64,000 bases of DNA from Streptomyces griseofuscus (GTDB taxonomy: Bacteria; Actinomycetota; Actinomycetes; Streptomycetales; Streptomycetaceae): contig NZ_CP051006.1 of assembly GCF_014673495.1 (NCBI RefSeq), positions 5,022,001 to 5,086,000 of the forward strand, read 5' to 3'. Position 1 is the first letter of the stretch; each line of letters starts with the position of its first letter. A program made the translations under genes and the position numbers. Shown in pieces: positions 34,277-42,038 of the stretch. Under the pieces are notes generated by a model. It made no database searches. It was not told the DNA's origin and saw nothing but the letters and a program-made list of their open reading frames with translations.

Positions 34277-35358
34277 CTACAGCAACCCTCACGCGCGAGG
34301 ACGCCACCGCGGGTCTGCCGGACGCCCCGGCCGCGCGGCTGATCCTGCCGTCCGGTTCGCTGGACGACCCCGAGTACTACCGGAGGTGGCTGGCCACCCG
34401 CCGCGACGGCATCGGCGGCTCTGACGTCGCCGCCCTGTTCGGCCTCGCCGGGAAGTACAACTCCCCGCGCCGCGTGTACGAGGAGAAGCACGGGCGGACG
34501 GTCGATCAGGACACCGAGTACGCCGAGGTCGGCCGCGAGATCGAGGGCTTCATCGCCCACCTGTTCTCGAAGCGGTCCGGGGTGCCGATCGCGATGCCGC
34601 CCGGCACGCTGCAGAACCTGGAGCGGCCGTGGATGCAGGTCAACGTCGACAGGTACGCCCTGGACGACACCGGCGCCGTGGTGGCTCCGGTGGAGTGTAA
34701 GAACCGCAGCGAGTACCAGATCAAGGACTGGGACGGCGAGACCCCGCCCGACGCCCCCGCGATCCAGTGCTACTGGGCGATGGCGGTCGGCGGCTGGAAG
34801 CACGGCTACGTCGCCGGTCTGGTCGGCGGCAACAAGCTCCGCTGGTTCCGGCTGGAGCGGGACGAGGAGATCATCGGCGAGCTGGTCGAGCACTGCGAGC
34901 AGTGGTACCAGCGGCACATCGTGGAGGGCTTCCCGCCGGTCGCTGACGGCCTGGAGGACACCGCGAACCTCCTCGCCCAACTGTGGGAGGTCAAGCCCGA
35001 GTCGATCGCCACGGTGGACGACGACCAGGCGAAGGCGATCCTGGAGCGCTTCGAGGCGGCAGACGCGGCGGTCAAGGCAGCCGAGGAGGCCCGCCGCACG
35101 ATTCAGAACGAGATGCGGCTGCTCGCCGGTGCGAACGAGATCGTCCGCAACGCCAGCGGCGAGGTCGTCTGGACGAACAAGCAGAACGGCACCCTCGCGC
35201 CCAAGCGGCTCGAGAAGGCCCGTCCCGACATCGCTGCGAAGTACCGCAAGACGGTCGATGTCCTCGACGTCGACGCCCTCAAGTCCGGTCCTGACAAGGC
35301 CGTTTACACCGAGTTCCGGGCCCGGCAGCTGCGGCCCTCCGTGAAGGGATCAGCATGA
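34273..35358 (+). CDS. YqaJ/lambda-exonuclease-type viral recombinase
   Basis: The protein has 361 residues. The YqaJ nuclease fold is at about 35-200: RRDGIGGSDVAALFG, EVGREIEGFIAHLF, the catalytic VECKNRSEYQIKDW (ExK) and PAIQCYWAMAVGG with the conserved Gln. Such enzymes resect double-stranded ends 5' to 3' to give tails for an annealase. The C-terminal part is a coiled coil (KAILERFEAADAAVKAAEEARRTIQNEM). recT follows at once with an ATGA overlap. Confidence 0.9.
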   Translation: MTTATLTREDATAGLPDAPAARLILPSGSLDDPEYYRRWLATRRDGIGGSDVAALFGLAGKYNSPRRVYEEKHGRTVDQDTEYAEVGREIEGFIAHLFSKRSGVPIAMPPGTLQNLERPWMQVNVDRYALDDTGAVVAPVECKNRSEYQIKDWDGETPPDAPAIQCYWAMAVGGWKHGYVAGLVGGNKLRWFRLERDEEIIGELVEHCEQWYQRHIVEGFPPVADGLEDTANLLAQLWEVKPESIATVDDDQAKAILERFEAADAAVKAAEEARRTIQNEMRLLAGANEIVRNASGEVVWTNKQNGTLAPKRLEKARPDIAAKYRKTVDVLDVDALKSGPDKAVYTEFRARQLRPSVKGSA

Positions 35359-36359
35359 GCACCGCACTGAAGGACCGTCTGCGCGCCGCCCGTCAGGCGA
35401 GCATCCCGGCCTCGGCGGGGCCGGGTGAGGAGCACGGCCAGGCGCCGGACTCCCCGGCCGAGCTCGTGGACATCAAGGGCCACGAGCAGGTTGAGCCCGC
35501 CATGTCCGCCACGGTGATGGAGTGGCTGAACGTCTACCGCAGCCACTTCGAGGGGGCCCTGCCCGCCTGCGTGGACAGTGCCGCGTTCTTCGCGGCCGTC
35601 CGCTCGGTGCTGCCGACGCTGGCGAAGTGCAAGCCGGCGAGTGTGCTGCAGACGCTGTTGACCTGCGCGCGGTTCGGGCTGATCCCGGACGGTCACCAGG
35701 CCGCCATCACCCGGCAGGGCACCACTGCGGCTTTCGTGCCGATGTACCAGGGCTACATCGAGTTGATGTACCGCTCGGGCCTGGTGGAGTCGGTGCACGT
35801 CGGCGTGATCCGCGAGCAAGACGAGTTCGACTACGTGCCGACCGCGAAGGCGCCCGAGGATTTCGTGCACCGGCCGAACCTGCGGCTGTCGCAGAAAGAG
35901 CGCGGCGAGGTCGTCATCGCGTACGCGTACGCGTGGCTCAAGAACGGCGCGCGCTCCCAGGTGATCCTGCTGACGCGGGAGGACGCCGAGGAGATCCGCG
36001 ACGAGTACAGCGAGTCGTACCGGCGGGCCGAGGAGACCGAGGCTCGTGACTCGTACTGGCACCGCTTCTTCCAGCGGATGTGGGAGAAGAGTGCGATCCG
36101 CCGCCTGATCCGGGTCGTGCCGAAGTCCGCCGAGCTGCGGGCGCTGGCCGACGCCGACGACGCCGGCGACCGGGGCCAGGTGCAGATCCTGCACGCCCCC
36201 GACACCGAGGCCGCCCGGCTCCTCGTCGAGGCGGAGCGGGCCCACACCGCCGCGGAGGCGTCCCAGGACATTCCCCCGGCCCCCGCGAAGGCGCGGCCTC
36301 TCAAGAAGCGCAGGCAGCCCCGTCGTTCGACGCGGGCGGCCCGCAAGGGACGGAAGTGA
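35355..36359 (+). CDS. recT: RecT-family single-strand annealing protein
   Basis: The protein has 334 residues. The RecT core is at about 50-260, with AFFAAVRSVLPTLAKCKPASVLQTLLTCARFGL, QGTTAAFVPMYQGYIELMYRSG and a final RMWEKSAIRRLIRVVPKS. RecT pairs single strands made by the upstream exonuclease, giving RecA-independent recombination typical of phages and some ICEs. The C-terminus is basic (KARPLKKRRQPRR). Confidence 0.93.
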   Translation: MSTALKDRLRAARQASIPASAGPGEEHGQAPDSPAELVDIKGHEQVEPAMSATVMEWLNVYRSHFEGALPACVDSAAFFAAVRSVLPTLAKCKPASVLQTLLTCARFGLIPDGHQAAITRQGTTAAFVPMYQGYIELMYRSGLVESVHVGVIREQDEFDYVPTAKAPEDFVHRPNLRLSQKERGEVVIAYAYAWLKNGARSQVILLTREDAEEIRDEYSESYRRAEETEARDSYWHRFFQRMWEKSAIRRLIRVVPKSAELRALADADDAGDRGQVQILHAPDTEAARLLVEAERAHTAAEASQDIPPAPAKARPLKKRRQPRRSTRAARKGRK

Positions 36360-37081
36360 CCGATATGCGAAAGACCTGGCTGGACTTCCCGCTGATCGGC
36401 TTCGATCTGGAGACCACGGGCGTCGACGTCGCCCGGGACCGGATCGTGTCGGCCGCCGTGGTCCGCTACGGCGGCGGGCAGACGACCGAGACGCGGACGT
36501 GGCTGTCGAACCTCGACGGGGTGGAGATCCCCGCGGAGGCGACCCGTATCCACGGCATCACCACGGCGCAGGCCCAGGCCGAGGGCCGCCCGGCCGCCGA
36601 TGTGATCCAGGAGATCACCTCGGCCCTGGCCGCCTACTGCGACGTCGGCCTGCCGCTGGTGGTGATGAACGCGCCGTTCGACCTGACGCTGCTGGAGCGC
36701 GAGTGCGAGCGGCACGGCGTCAAGAGCCTGTGGAACTCGACGCCGGTCGTTCTGGACCCGCGCGTGCTGGACAAGAAGGTCCAGAAGTACCGCAAGGGCA
36801 AGCGGCGTCTGCAGGACCTCTGCTCTTTCTGGTGCGTGAAGCTCGACGGCGCGCACAACGCGGCGGTGGACGCCAAGGCCGCGTGCGGCGTCGTCACGAA
36901 GATCGCTCGCCGGTATTCGTGGCTGACCCGCGAGGAGCTGGGGGAGCTGCACGAGCTGCAGGCCCGGTGGGCGCGGGAGCAGAACGCGGAGTTCCGCGAG
37001 TACCTGGCCAGCATCGGCGGCGAGGTCGATGACTCGCCGTTCGACTGGCCGCTCCTCCCGGCCTCGGCCTCCACGGCCTGA
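36356..37081 (+). CDS. DnaQ-like 3'-5' exonuclease (DEDDh)
   Basis: The protein has 241 residues. Exo I is GFDLETTGV, Exo II is VVMNAPFDLTLLERE and Exo III is HNAAVDAKAA with the DEDDh His. These residues bind two metals for 3'-5' hydrolysis. It overlaps recT by GTGA and so forms a three-gene end-processing and annealing unit with it and the YqaJ protein. It may trim 3' tails or proofread. Confidence 0.9.
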   Translation: MTDMRKTWLDFPLIGFDLETTGVDVARDRIVSAAVVRYGGGQTTETRTWLSNLDGVEIPAEATRIHGITTAQAQAEGRPAADVIQEITSALAAYCDVGLPLVVMNAPFDLTLLERECERHGVKSLWNSTPVVLDPRVLDKKVQKYRKGKRRLQDLCSFWCVKLDGAHNAAVDAKAACGVVTKIARRYSWLTREELGELHELQARWAREQNAEFREYLASIGGEVDDSPFDWPLLPASASTA

Positions 37082-37090
37082 CAGGCCCCC

Positions 37091-37121
37091 GGCCGCCGCC
37101 CGGGCGTCCTGGGCGGCGGCC
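37091..37121 (+). terminator. Hairpin after the exonuclease gene
   Basis: Eleven-bp GC arms (37091-37101 with 37111-37121) with a 9-nt loop lie 10 bp after the stop. They separate the recombination unit from the next operon. Confidence 0.6.
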
Positions 37122-37156
37122 GCCACCACTCTCCCCATCGCCAGGCAGGACATCCC

Positions 37157-37912
37157 ATGACCTACGAAGAGGGCACCTTCCACGAGCCGTTCGGTCCCGA
37201 GTACGTGCGGCCGAAGCAGGCCGACTGCCCCAACTGCCCGTGCTGCTCGGCAGCCCTGTGCGAGCGCGGCCGTGCGGACGTGAGCCGCTGCGAGGGCCAC
37301 ACCAGCGACGAGACCCGCCCGACGGTCGCCGACTGCCCGTGCTCGGCGGAGACGACGCCCGGCACGATGGCCTGGCACATGGCGCGGATCCGCGCGGTCA
37401 CCGCGGCGAAGATGAAGCCGCTCGACGCGGCGGCCGAGAACCTGCTGCGGACGGTCGCCACCGACCAGCCGGTCACCGATGAGGCCGAGTTGCTGCCTCA
37501 ACTGACGCTGCGCCGCTACGTCGAGCTGATCGGCGGCCAGCCACGGCTGACCCAGTTCGGCCGCCTGTACCTCGACGCCCGGGTCCAGCAGTGGGCGGCG
37601 ACCGCGGTGACCGTCGTGGACGTCGACAAGAAGACGCGGATGGCGCGGGTCGTCCTCGGTCGTCGCAGCGGCGAGTCGACGGTCGACGTGCCGATGTACC
37701 AGCTGGCCAACTCCAGCACCGGCCTGGGCGCCGACGAGCTGCCGGGCGTGACGCTCCACGCGTACGCGAACACCGCGGCGGTGCACGACGCGGACGTGGT
37801 CCTGCTCGGGGTCAGCAACCCGCGTGTCCCGGCACCGCTGTACAAGCCGGGCGGCATCGTCACCGTCCCGGCCGCCCCGGTGGGGCCCGAGCCGGCCGGG
37901 GGCGAGGGATGA
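37157..37912 (+). CDS. Hypothetical protein with Cys-rich N-terminus
   Basis: The protein has 251 residues. The first 70 residues carry nine Cys (CPNCPCCSAALC, SRCEGH, CPCSAE), suggesting one or two zinc sites. The rest is a soluble alpha/beta domain with no recognised motif (WAATAVTVVDVDKKTRMARVVLG). It overlaps the RusA gene by ATGA. A link to DNA processing is inferred from context only. Confidence 0.65.
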   Translation: MTYEEGTFHEPFGPEYVRPKQADCPNCPCCSAALCERGRADVSRCEGHTSDETRPTVADCPCSAETTPGTMAWHMARIRAVTAAKMKPLDAAAENLLRTVATDQPVTDEAELLPQLTLRRYVELIGGQPRLTQFGRLYLDARVQQWAATAVTVVDVDKKTRMARVVLGRRSGESTVDVPMYQLANSSTGLGADELPGVTLHAYANTAAVHDADVVLLGVSNPRVPAPLYKPGGIVTVPAAPVGPEPAGGEG

Positions 37913-38481
37913 CCGTTTCGGCAACGGCGCGGCCGGGGGACCGCGAGCGGGCTGAGCACATCGGGGGCTTCCTGGCCCCCGGCCGTACGGACGAGCTGTG
38001 GGGCACGGTCTACCCCGGCGAGCCTCACAGCAAGGCGCGGCCGCGTTTCGACAAGGAGGGCCGCGCGTACAAGGACCCGGCGGACAAGCAGGCCGAAGAG
38101 ACGACGAAGTGGTGGCTGCGGCAGCGGTGGCGGAGGGCCCCGCTGACCGGCAATGTCTCCCTCGGCTGTGTCTTCTTCCGGTCGTCCATGCAACTCATCG
38201 ACGGCGACAACATGCTCAAACACGTGGCCGATGCCGGTAACGGCATCTTGTGGGTGGACGACTCGCAGGTCACCGCGAAGTACGTCGAGGTCCAGCTCGA
38301 CCCCGAGCACCCCCGCACAGTGCTCGTGGTCGGCCCGCACGTCTCCACGATGCGTCGGGGCACCGACAACACCCGTACCTGTCCCGGCTGCACGGAGGAG
38401 TTCGTGCCGTCGCGGGGTGCGCAGGTGTACTGCGATGCGGACTGCTACAGGGTCAACCGCCGGAAGGCGGTGCGGTCATGA
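37909..38481 (+). CDS. RusA-family Holliday junction resolvase with C-terminal zinc motif
   Basis: The protein has 190 residues. The RusA fold shows PGEPHSKARPRFD, a central acidic motif DGDNMLKHVADAGNGILWVDDSQV with the Asp residues that hold Mg, and a strand KYVEVQLD. RusA cuts four-way junctions made during replication or recombination. The last 45 residues add CPGCTEEFVPSRGAQVYCDADC, a zinc-knuckle not found in E. coli RusA, possibly for DNA binding. Confidence 0.88.
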   Translation: MTVSATARPGDRERAEHIGGFLAPGRTDELWGTVYPGEPHSKARPRFDKEGRAYKDPADKQAEETTKWWLRQRWRRAPLTGNVSLGCVFFRSSMQLIDGDNMLKHVADAGNGILWVDDSQVTAKYVEVQLDPEHPRTVLVVGPHVSTMRRGTDNTRTCPGCTEEFVPSRGAQVYCDADCYRVNRRKAVRS

Positions 38482-38966
38482 GCGGGTGCCGCGGGGCGAG
38501 CTGGGAGAGCATCGCCCGCACCCTGAAGACGGACAACGCCCCGGACGCCGAGATCGCGGACCGGCTGCACTGCGCGCCCGCGTTCGTGAGGCGGGTCCGT
38601 AAGGACCTTGGGATGCGGCCGTGGCCGGTGCGCGTGGAGCTGCAGCGGCGGTCCGTGAAGCCGGGTGACTGCGAGGTGGCCGCCGAGGTGGAGCGCCGCT
38701 ACTTCGAGCTGGCCGTGGTCATCGAGGACGGCCACCGCCGCTGGCGGGGCCGGTTCTCCAAGGACAACGTGCCGATGTACAGCCACAAGGACAGCGCCTA
38801 CCGGGTCGCCTTCCGTATCCAGCACCGCCGCGAGCCGGTCGGCCAGGTCCGGGTGGAGTGCGAGCGCGCGCGCTGCGTGGAGGGCCTGCACCTGTCCGAC
38901 CAGTTGATGCGCGAGCGGGCCAAGGAGCTGCGCCAGGAGATGGAGGCGCTCGATGGCCGGCTGTGA
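38478..38966 (+). CDS. HTH plus HNH-like protein, paralogue A
   Basis: The protein has 162 residues. The N-terminal helices (SWESIARTLKTDNAPDAEIADRLHCAPAFVRRVRKDLGM) are a transposase/resolvase-type HTH. The second half reads YRVAFRIQHRREPVGQVRVECERARCVEGLHL and resembles the middle of small phage HNH proteins, with Cys, Cys and His ligands but no clear HNH catalytic His. It overlaps both neighbours (ATGA before, 14 bp after) and is similar in layout to the next gene. Confidence 0.6.
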   Translation: MSGCRGASWESIARTLKTDNAPDAEIADRLHCAPAFVRRVRKDLGMRPWPVRVELQRRSVKPGDCEVAAEVERRYFELAVVIEDGHRRWRGRFSKDNVPMYSHKDSAYRVAFRIQHRREPVGQVRVECERARCVEGLHLSDQLMRERAKELRQEMEALDGRL

Positions 38967-39585
38967 GTCCCGCGCCGAGCGGTGGGAGCGGGCGGCACGC
39001 CTGCTGAAGGCGGAGCACAACATCTCGAACTGCGAGGCCGCGCGCAGGCTCGGGCTGTACAAGGACTTCGTCCGTCAGGTCCGGGCCGACCTCGGGATGC
39101 CGGTGTACCGGCAGAACACCTGGACGCAGGCGAAGTTCGACGCCACGACGATGCCGGTTGCCGGAGGGCACCGGCTGTGGCTCGGCCGGTGGGAAGACGG
39201 CCGAAAGCCGATGGCGGGGAAGGTCGCGGCCAGGAGGCTGTCCTACCGGCTGCAGCACGGCCGTGAGCCGGTGGGCCGCGTCGAGGGCACCTGTACGCGG
39301 GGCCGGTGCGTGGCCGGCGAGCACCTGGAGGACGACGTCCTTCGGGCCGCCCAGCCCGGCCGGCTCACCTTGCACGGCATGGACCTGGTGGCGATCAGGA
39401 CCGCGCTGCGCGACGAGCCGCCGTATCCCTCGTTGGGGCGGCACGAGCAGCGGATGGCGTTCCGGCTCGCCGACCCCGTGCTCGGCGTCGTCCGCGAGGA
39501 GATCCCTGTGGTCGAGCTGGCGCGGCGTCTGGGCTGCGTCGACAAGACGGTCCGTCGGTGGCGCGACGAGGGGGTCCCGGTGTGA
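38953..39585 (+). CDS. HTH plus HNH-like protein, paralogue B
   Basis: The protein has 210 residues. It repeats the plan of the preceding protein: HTH (NISNCEAARRLGLYKDFVRQVRADLGM), then LSYRLQHGREPVGRVEGTCTRGRCVAGEHLEDD. A third part adds a second HTH near the C-terminus (IPVVELARRLGCVDKTVRRWRDEG). The shared REPVG-x-V...RCV-x-G-x-HL block shows that the two genes are tandem paralogues. They could be homing-type endonucleases that lost activity, or DNA-binding regulators. Confidence 0.6.
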   Translation: MAGCESRAERWERAARLLKAEHNISNCEAARRLGLYKDFVRQVRADLGMPVYRQNTWTQAKFDATTMPVAGGHRLWLGRWEDGRKPMAGKVAARRLSYRLQHGREPVGRVEGTCTRGRCVAGEHLEDDVLRAAQPGRLTLHGMDLVAIRTALRDEPPYPSLGRHEQRMAFRLADPVLGVVREEIPVVELARRLGCVDKTVRRWRDEGVPV

Positions 39586-39866
39586 CCGTGCGCCTGTTCA
39601 TCGCCTTGCTCGACGTGGGGATGGCCGTGGACGCGTTCCTGTCGGCCGCCCAGGTGTGGGGCCCGTCCGCCGTGGCCTCGATCATCCTGCTCGCCCTCGC
39701 CTGGATCGTCCTGCCGGACAGTGCCCGGACACGCGTCCGGACTCCGTCCGCGCCCCTCCTGCTTCTGACTCGCTGCAAGCCGCTGACCTGCCGGGACACG
39801 TGTCCGGACACGTCGGCGGACACCGGCCCGGACCCGTCCGGACACGACTCCCGAGGAGGCCGCTGA
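39582..39866 (+). CDS. Small membrane protein with repeat-bearing tail
   Basis: The protein has 94 residues with two hydrophobic helices (LFIALLDVGMAVDAFLSAA and AVASIILLALAWIVL) and a Thr/Asp/Pro-rich tail. The tail DNA carries four copies of CCGGACA (39714, 39725, 39804, 39838) and the palindrome GGACACGTGTCC (39794-39805), so the sequence there may be kept for a DNA function. It overlaps the upstream gene by GTGA, and its stop overlaps the WhiB start. Confidence 0.55.
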   Translation: MTVRLFIALLDVGMAVDAFLSAAQVWGPSAVASIILLALAWIVLPDSARTRVRTPSAPLLLLTRCKPLTCRDTCPDTSADTGPDPSGHDSRGGR

Positions 39867-40174
39867 TGCGCACCAGCTACGACGCCCCGACCACGCACAG
39901 CCGGTCCGAATGGTGGGGTGACGACGCCCTGTGCCGCAAGGGCGGCGAGTACCAGCAGCCCGACCAGTGGTTCCCCGAGGACTGGCGGCGCGGCCCCGGC
40001 AAGCTCGACGCGCTCATTGCCAAGCGGGTCTGTGCCCGCTGCCCGGCCATCACCCCGTGCCTGGAAGGTGCCCTCGCGCGCCGCGAGCCGGTCGGTATCT
40101 GGGGCGGCCTCGACCCCGACGAGCGCACCCAGCTGAGCAACGACCGTGGCCGCGCGCAAGCCCCGGCGGCCTAA
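39866..40174 (+). CDS. WhiB-family iron-sulfur transcription factor
   Basis: The protein has 102 residues. Four Cys (DALC, VCARCP, TPC) are in WhiB spacing and would bind a [4Fe-4S] cluster. They are followed by the G[IV]WGG turn (EPVGIWGGLDPDERTQL). WhiB proteins bind sigma factors to change transcription. Actinophages and ICEs often carry them, and some block superinfection or host development. GAGGAGG lies before the ATG. Confidence 0.92.
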   Translation: MRTSYDAPTTHSRSEWWGDDALCRKGGEYQQPDQWFPEDWRRGPGKLDALIAKRVCARCPAITPCLEGALARREPVGIWGGLDPDERTQLSNDRGRAQAPAA

Positions 40175-40385
40175 GCGGCCCGAGCCGCCACCGACCGGCG
40201 TCCTCGACTGGACGCGCGGCCACTGGGCCGGCGTCGAGAAGAGGTGCCGCTACTGCCCCGGCCTCACCCCGCTGCGAGACAGCGACGGGAAGCCCGCACA
40301 CAAGGTGTGCGCGGAGGAGGCCATCGCCCGCCAGGTCGAGGAGTACGCCGAGGCCTGGGAGAACGAAAGGCTCCGCGAACAGTGA
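40146..40385 (+). CDS. Small Cys-containing hypothetical protein
   Basis: The protein has 79 residues. It starts at a GTG inside the end of the WhiB gene (29-bp overlap) with no clear ribosome site. It is basic at the N-terminus, then CRYCPGLTPLRD and a Glu-rich helix. CRYC with a later Cys could be a zinc site. It overlaps the next gene by GTGA. Confidence 0.5.
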   Translation: MAARKPRRPKRPEPPPTGVLDWTRGHWAGVEKRCRYCPGLTPLRDSDGKPAHKVCAEEAIARQVEEYAEAWENERLREQ

Positions 40386-40591
40386 CGCACGCGAAGATCC
40401 CCGCCGACGGCCGGGAACGGCTCGCCCTGGACATGCAGGCCCGCTACTACGCCGGGTCGTCCATCCGCAACCTGCGCGACCACTACGGCTACTCGTACGG
40501 CACCGTCCACAGCCTGCTGCTTTCGGTCGGCACCACGCTGCGCGGCCGCGGCGGAGTGAAGGGCGCCAAGCACAAGCGGAAGCAGTCCTGA
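40382..40591 (+). CDS. Small helix-turn-helix protein
   Basis: The protein has 69 residues. ARYYAGSSIRNLRDHYGYSYGTVHSLL is a resolvase/transposase-like HTH, followed by a GRGG-rich basic tail (TTLRGRGGVKGAKHKRKQS) able to touch the minor groove. The size and tail are common among small DNA-binding proteins of actinobacterial elements. Its targets are unknown. Confidence 0.65.
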   Translation: MTHAKIPADGRERLALDMQARYYAGSSIRNLRDHYGYSYGTVHSLLLSVGTTLRGRGGVKGAKHKRKQS

Positions 40592-40602
40592 CCCCACCGA
40601 CC

Positions 40603-40640
40603 GGCCCGGGGCGCGGCCACTCCTCACCGCGCCCCGGGCC
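40603..40640 (+). terminator. Hairpin terminator
   Basis: Perfect 12-bp arms (40603-40614 with 40629-40640) with a 14-nt loop lie 11 bp after the HTH gene. Confidence 0.65.
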
Positions 40641-40660
40641 TCCACCCCACGGAGCACCCG

Positions 40661-41143
40661 ATGATGGACACCGAAGCCGCAGCGCGGCACGTCTACGCGG
40701 CCCTCGCCGCGGCCATGAACGGCGACGCCGACACCGCCGCCGAGCACATCGAAGCCGTCGCCACCGACGGCGACATAAACCGCGTGTACGGGATCTGCTG
40801 CGCGCTCGGGCACGCCGCCCACCGCTCCTTGCAGGTCCTCTTCGGCGACCAGGCCCCGCATCCCGAACGCGGCGACATGTGGGTCCTGCGCCAGCTGGAG
40901 CCCGAACTCCGCCCCGACCGCGCCCGATCCGGCGAGGACAACCCGGCGCAGGTCTTCTCGCTACGGTTCATCACGGCGTACGCCAACGGCGACACCGCCA
41001 CCGACGAAGCCCTCTTCGAGGCCGCCGCGTACATCGGCGGCGAGCACCTGGTCCGCTGCGTCGTCCAGCTCGTCGCCGACACCGCTGGCCTGTGCAACGC
41101 CGGACACGCCGCCCTCGGCACCACCCCCGGAGCAGCCGCGTGA
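40661..41143 (+). CDS. Hypothetical protein, paralogue of the 44.5-kb gene
   Basis: The protein has 160 residues, all helical. Its pattern (AAMNGDADTAAEHIEAV..., FSLRFITAYANGDTATDEALFEAA) matches the protein at 44455-44931 (VRFAAQFTTAWANRDRAHAEALFTAL), so the two are dispersed paralogues. No function is known. An ATG three bases later is an alternative start. It overlaps the Arr-like gene by GTGA. Confidence 0.6.
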   Translation: MMDTEAAARHVYAALAAAMNGDADTAAEHIEAVATDGDINRVYGICCALGHAAHRSLQVLFGDQAPHPERGDMWVLRQLEPELRPDRARSGEDNPAQVFSLRFITAYANGDTATDEALFEAAAYIGGEHLVRCVVQLVADTAGLCNAGHAALGTTPGAAA

Positions 41144-41574
41144 CCACCCCGCCGCCCGGCCTCCGCCTGTTCCACGGCGGCGGCGCAGGCCTCCGCCCCG
41201 GCGCCCTCGTCCTCCCGCCGATCGTCACCGGCGTCGAGCACACGCTGACCGGCACCGCACAGGCCCTCGGCGCCAGCCACGAACACGCCCGAGACGACCG
41301 CGTGTACGTCACGACCGGCCGCGACGTCGCCCGCGTCTACGCCGCGTTCAAGCCCGACGGGTCGCTGTACGAGGTCCGCGCCGAAGGCGTCCTCGAGGCA
41401 GACCCGGACTGCACGGTGCCCGGCGTCTCGTTCGCGTGCACAGCCGCCGTCGTCGTCCGCGTGGTCGACCCGGTCGTCCTGTTCCGCGACCGGTCGTTCG
41501 ACGCCTGGGTGCGCATGCTCAACCGGGCCACCGAGACAGCCGGAGCACTCGCCGGCGGGCGGCAGGCCGGATGA
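41140..41574 (+). CDS. Arr-like ADP-ribosyltransferase-fold protein
   Basis: The protein has 144 residues. The order GLRLFHGGGAGLRPG, DDRVYVTTGRDVARVYAA, GSLYEVRAEGVLEADPDC and PGVSFACTAAVVVRVVDP parallels rifamycin ADP-ribosyltransferase Arr (LHGT..., IYIT..., FIVEPEG...DDPN). The three catalytic positions (His in FHGG, Tyr in VYVTT, Asp in ADPD) are kept. Members use NAD to modify small molecules or proteins. Whether this one inactivates rifamycins, modifies a host protein or is inert is not known. It is convergent with the antitoxin gene across a terminator. Confidence 0.65.
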   Translation: MTTPPPGLRLFHGGGAGLRPGALVLPPIVTGVEHTLTGTAQALGASHEHARDDRVYVTTGRDVARVYAAFKPDGSLYEVRAEGVLEADPDCTVPGVSFACTAAVVVRVVDPVVLFRDRSFDAWVRMLNRATETAGALAGGRQAG

Positions 41575-41597
41575 ACGGAAGAACAGCGCACACGCGC

Positions 41598-41633
41598 GAG
41601 GCGGGGACAGCCCGGATGGGCTGCCCCCGCCTC
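41598..41633. terminator. Bidirectional hairpin terminator
   Basis: Sixteen-bp near-perfect arms (41598-41613 with 41618-41633), loop GGAT, lie between the convergent Arr-like and antitoxin genes. Confidence 0.75.
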
Positions 41634-41651
41634 GGCGTGCCTACGCACCGG

Positions 41652-41960
41652 TCAGTCTCCCCGCGGCAGCGTGTACCTCTTGAACTCGACGAGCAGGGTG
41701 TCGCCATTCGGCAGCGTCAGCGTGAGGTCGGCGCCGTCGTCCGCATGGGCCCCCGCCGAGTGCTCGGAGGCCTCGGTGAGAAGCCTCTCGATGGTCCGGC
41801 CCGTCTCGTAGAAGTCCATGGAGACAAGGGCGGCCACCCGCTTACCGCGGCTCGTCAAAACCGTTGGTTCGTTGCTGTATCGAGCACGCCCGATGGCGTC
41901 GGCGAAGGAGTTCCGGACGTCCGCGATCCGCTCGACGTGCTCGGTCTTAGCAGCGCTCAT
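41652..41960 (-). CDS. Phd/YefM-type antitoxin
   Basis: The protein has 102 residues. The N-terminal fold (VERIADVRNSFADAIGRARYSNEPTVLTSRGKRVAALVSMDFYE) is the Phd/YefM DNA-binding domain. The acidic C-terminal part would wrap a toxin or is a short extra domain (ADLTLTLPNGDTLLVEFKRYTL). The ATG at 41960 has TACACT just upstream on the minus strand, so a leaderless message is likely. No RelE/Doc toxin follows. The only close partner is the divergently read GIY-YIG gene. Confidence 0.8.
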   Translation of the reverse strand: MSAAKTEHVERIADVRNSFADAIGRARYSNEPTVLTSRGKRVAALVSMDFYETGRTIERLLTEASEHSAGAHADDGADLTLTLPNGDTLLVEFKRYTLPRGD

Positions 41961-42000
41961 GGCGTCAGTGTACGGGACCGCACTCATGTACATCACAGAC

Positions 42001-42023
42001 TTCATGTACTTCGTGTACATGAA
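42001..42023. promoter_or_regulatory. Palindromic operator between antitoxin and GIY-YIG genes
   Basis: TTCATGTAC (42001-42009) and GTACATGAA (42015-42023) form a perfect 9-bp inverted repeat with a 5-nt centre, and a related CATGTACAT lies at 41986-41994. The site sits at the -35 region of the rightward promoter (TATGAT at 42026-42031) and close to the leftward one, as expected for an autoregulating Phd-type antitoxin. Confidence 0.65.
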
Positions 42024-42038
42024 CGCTATGATGGGTAC

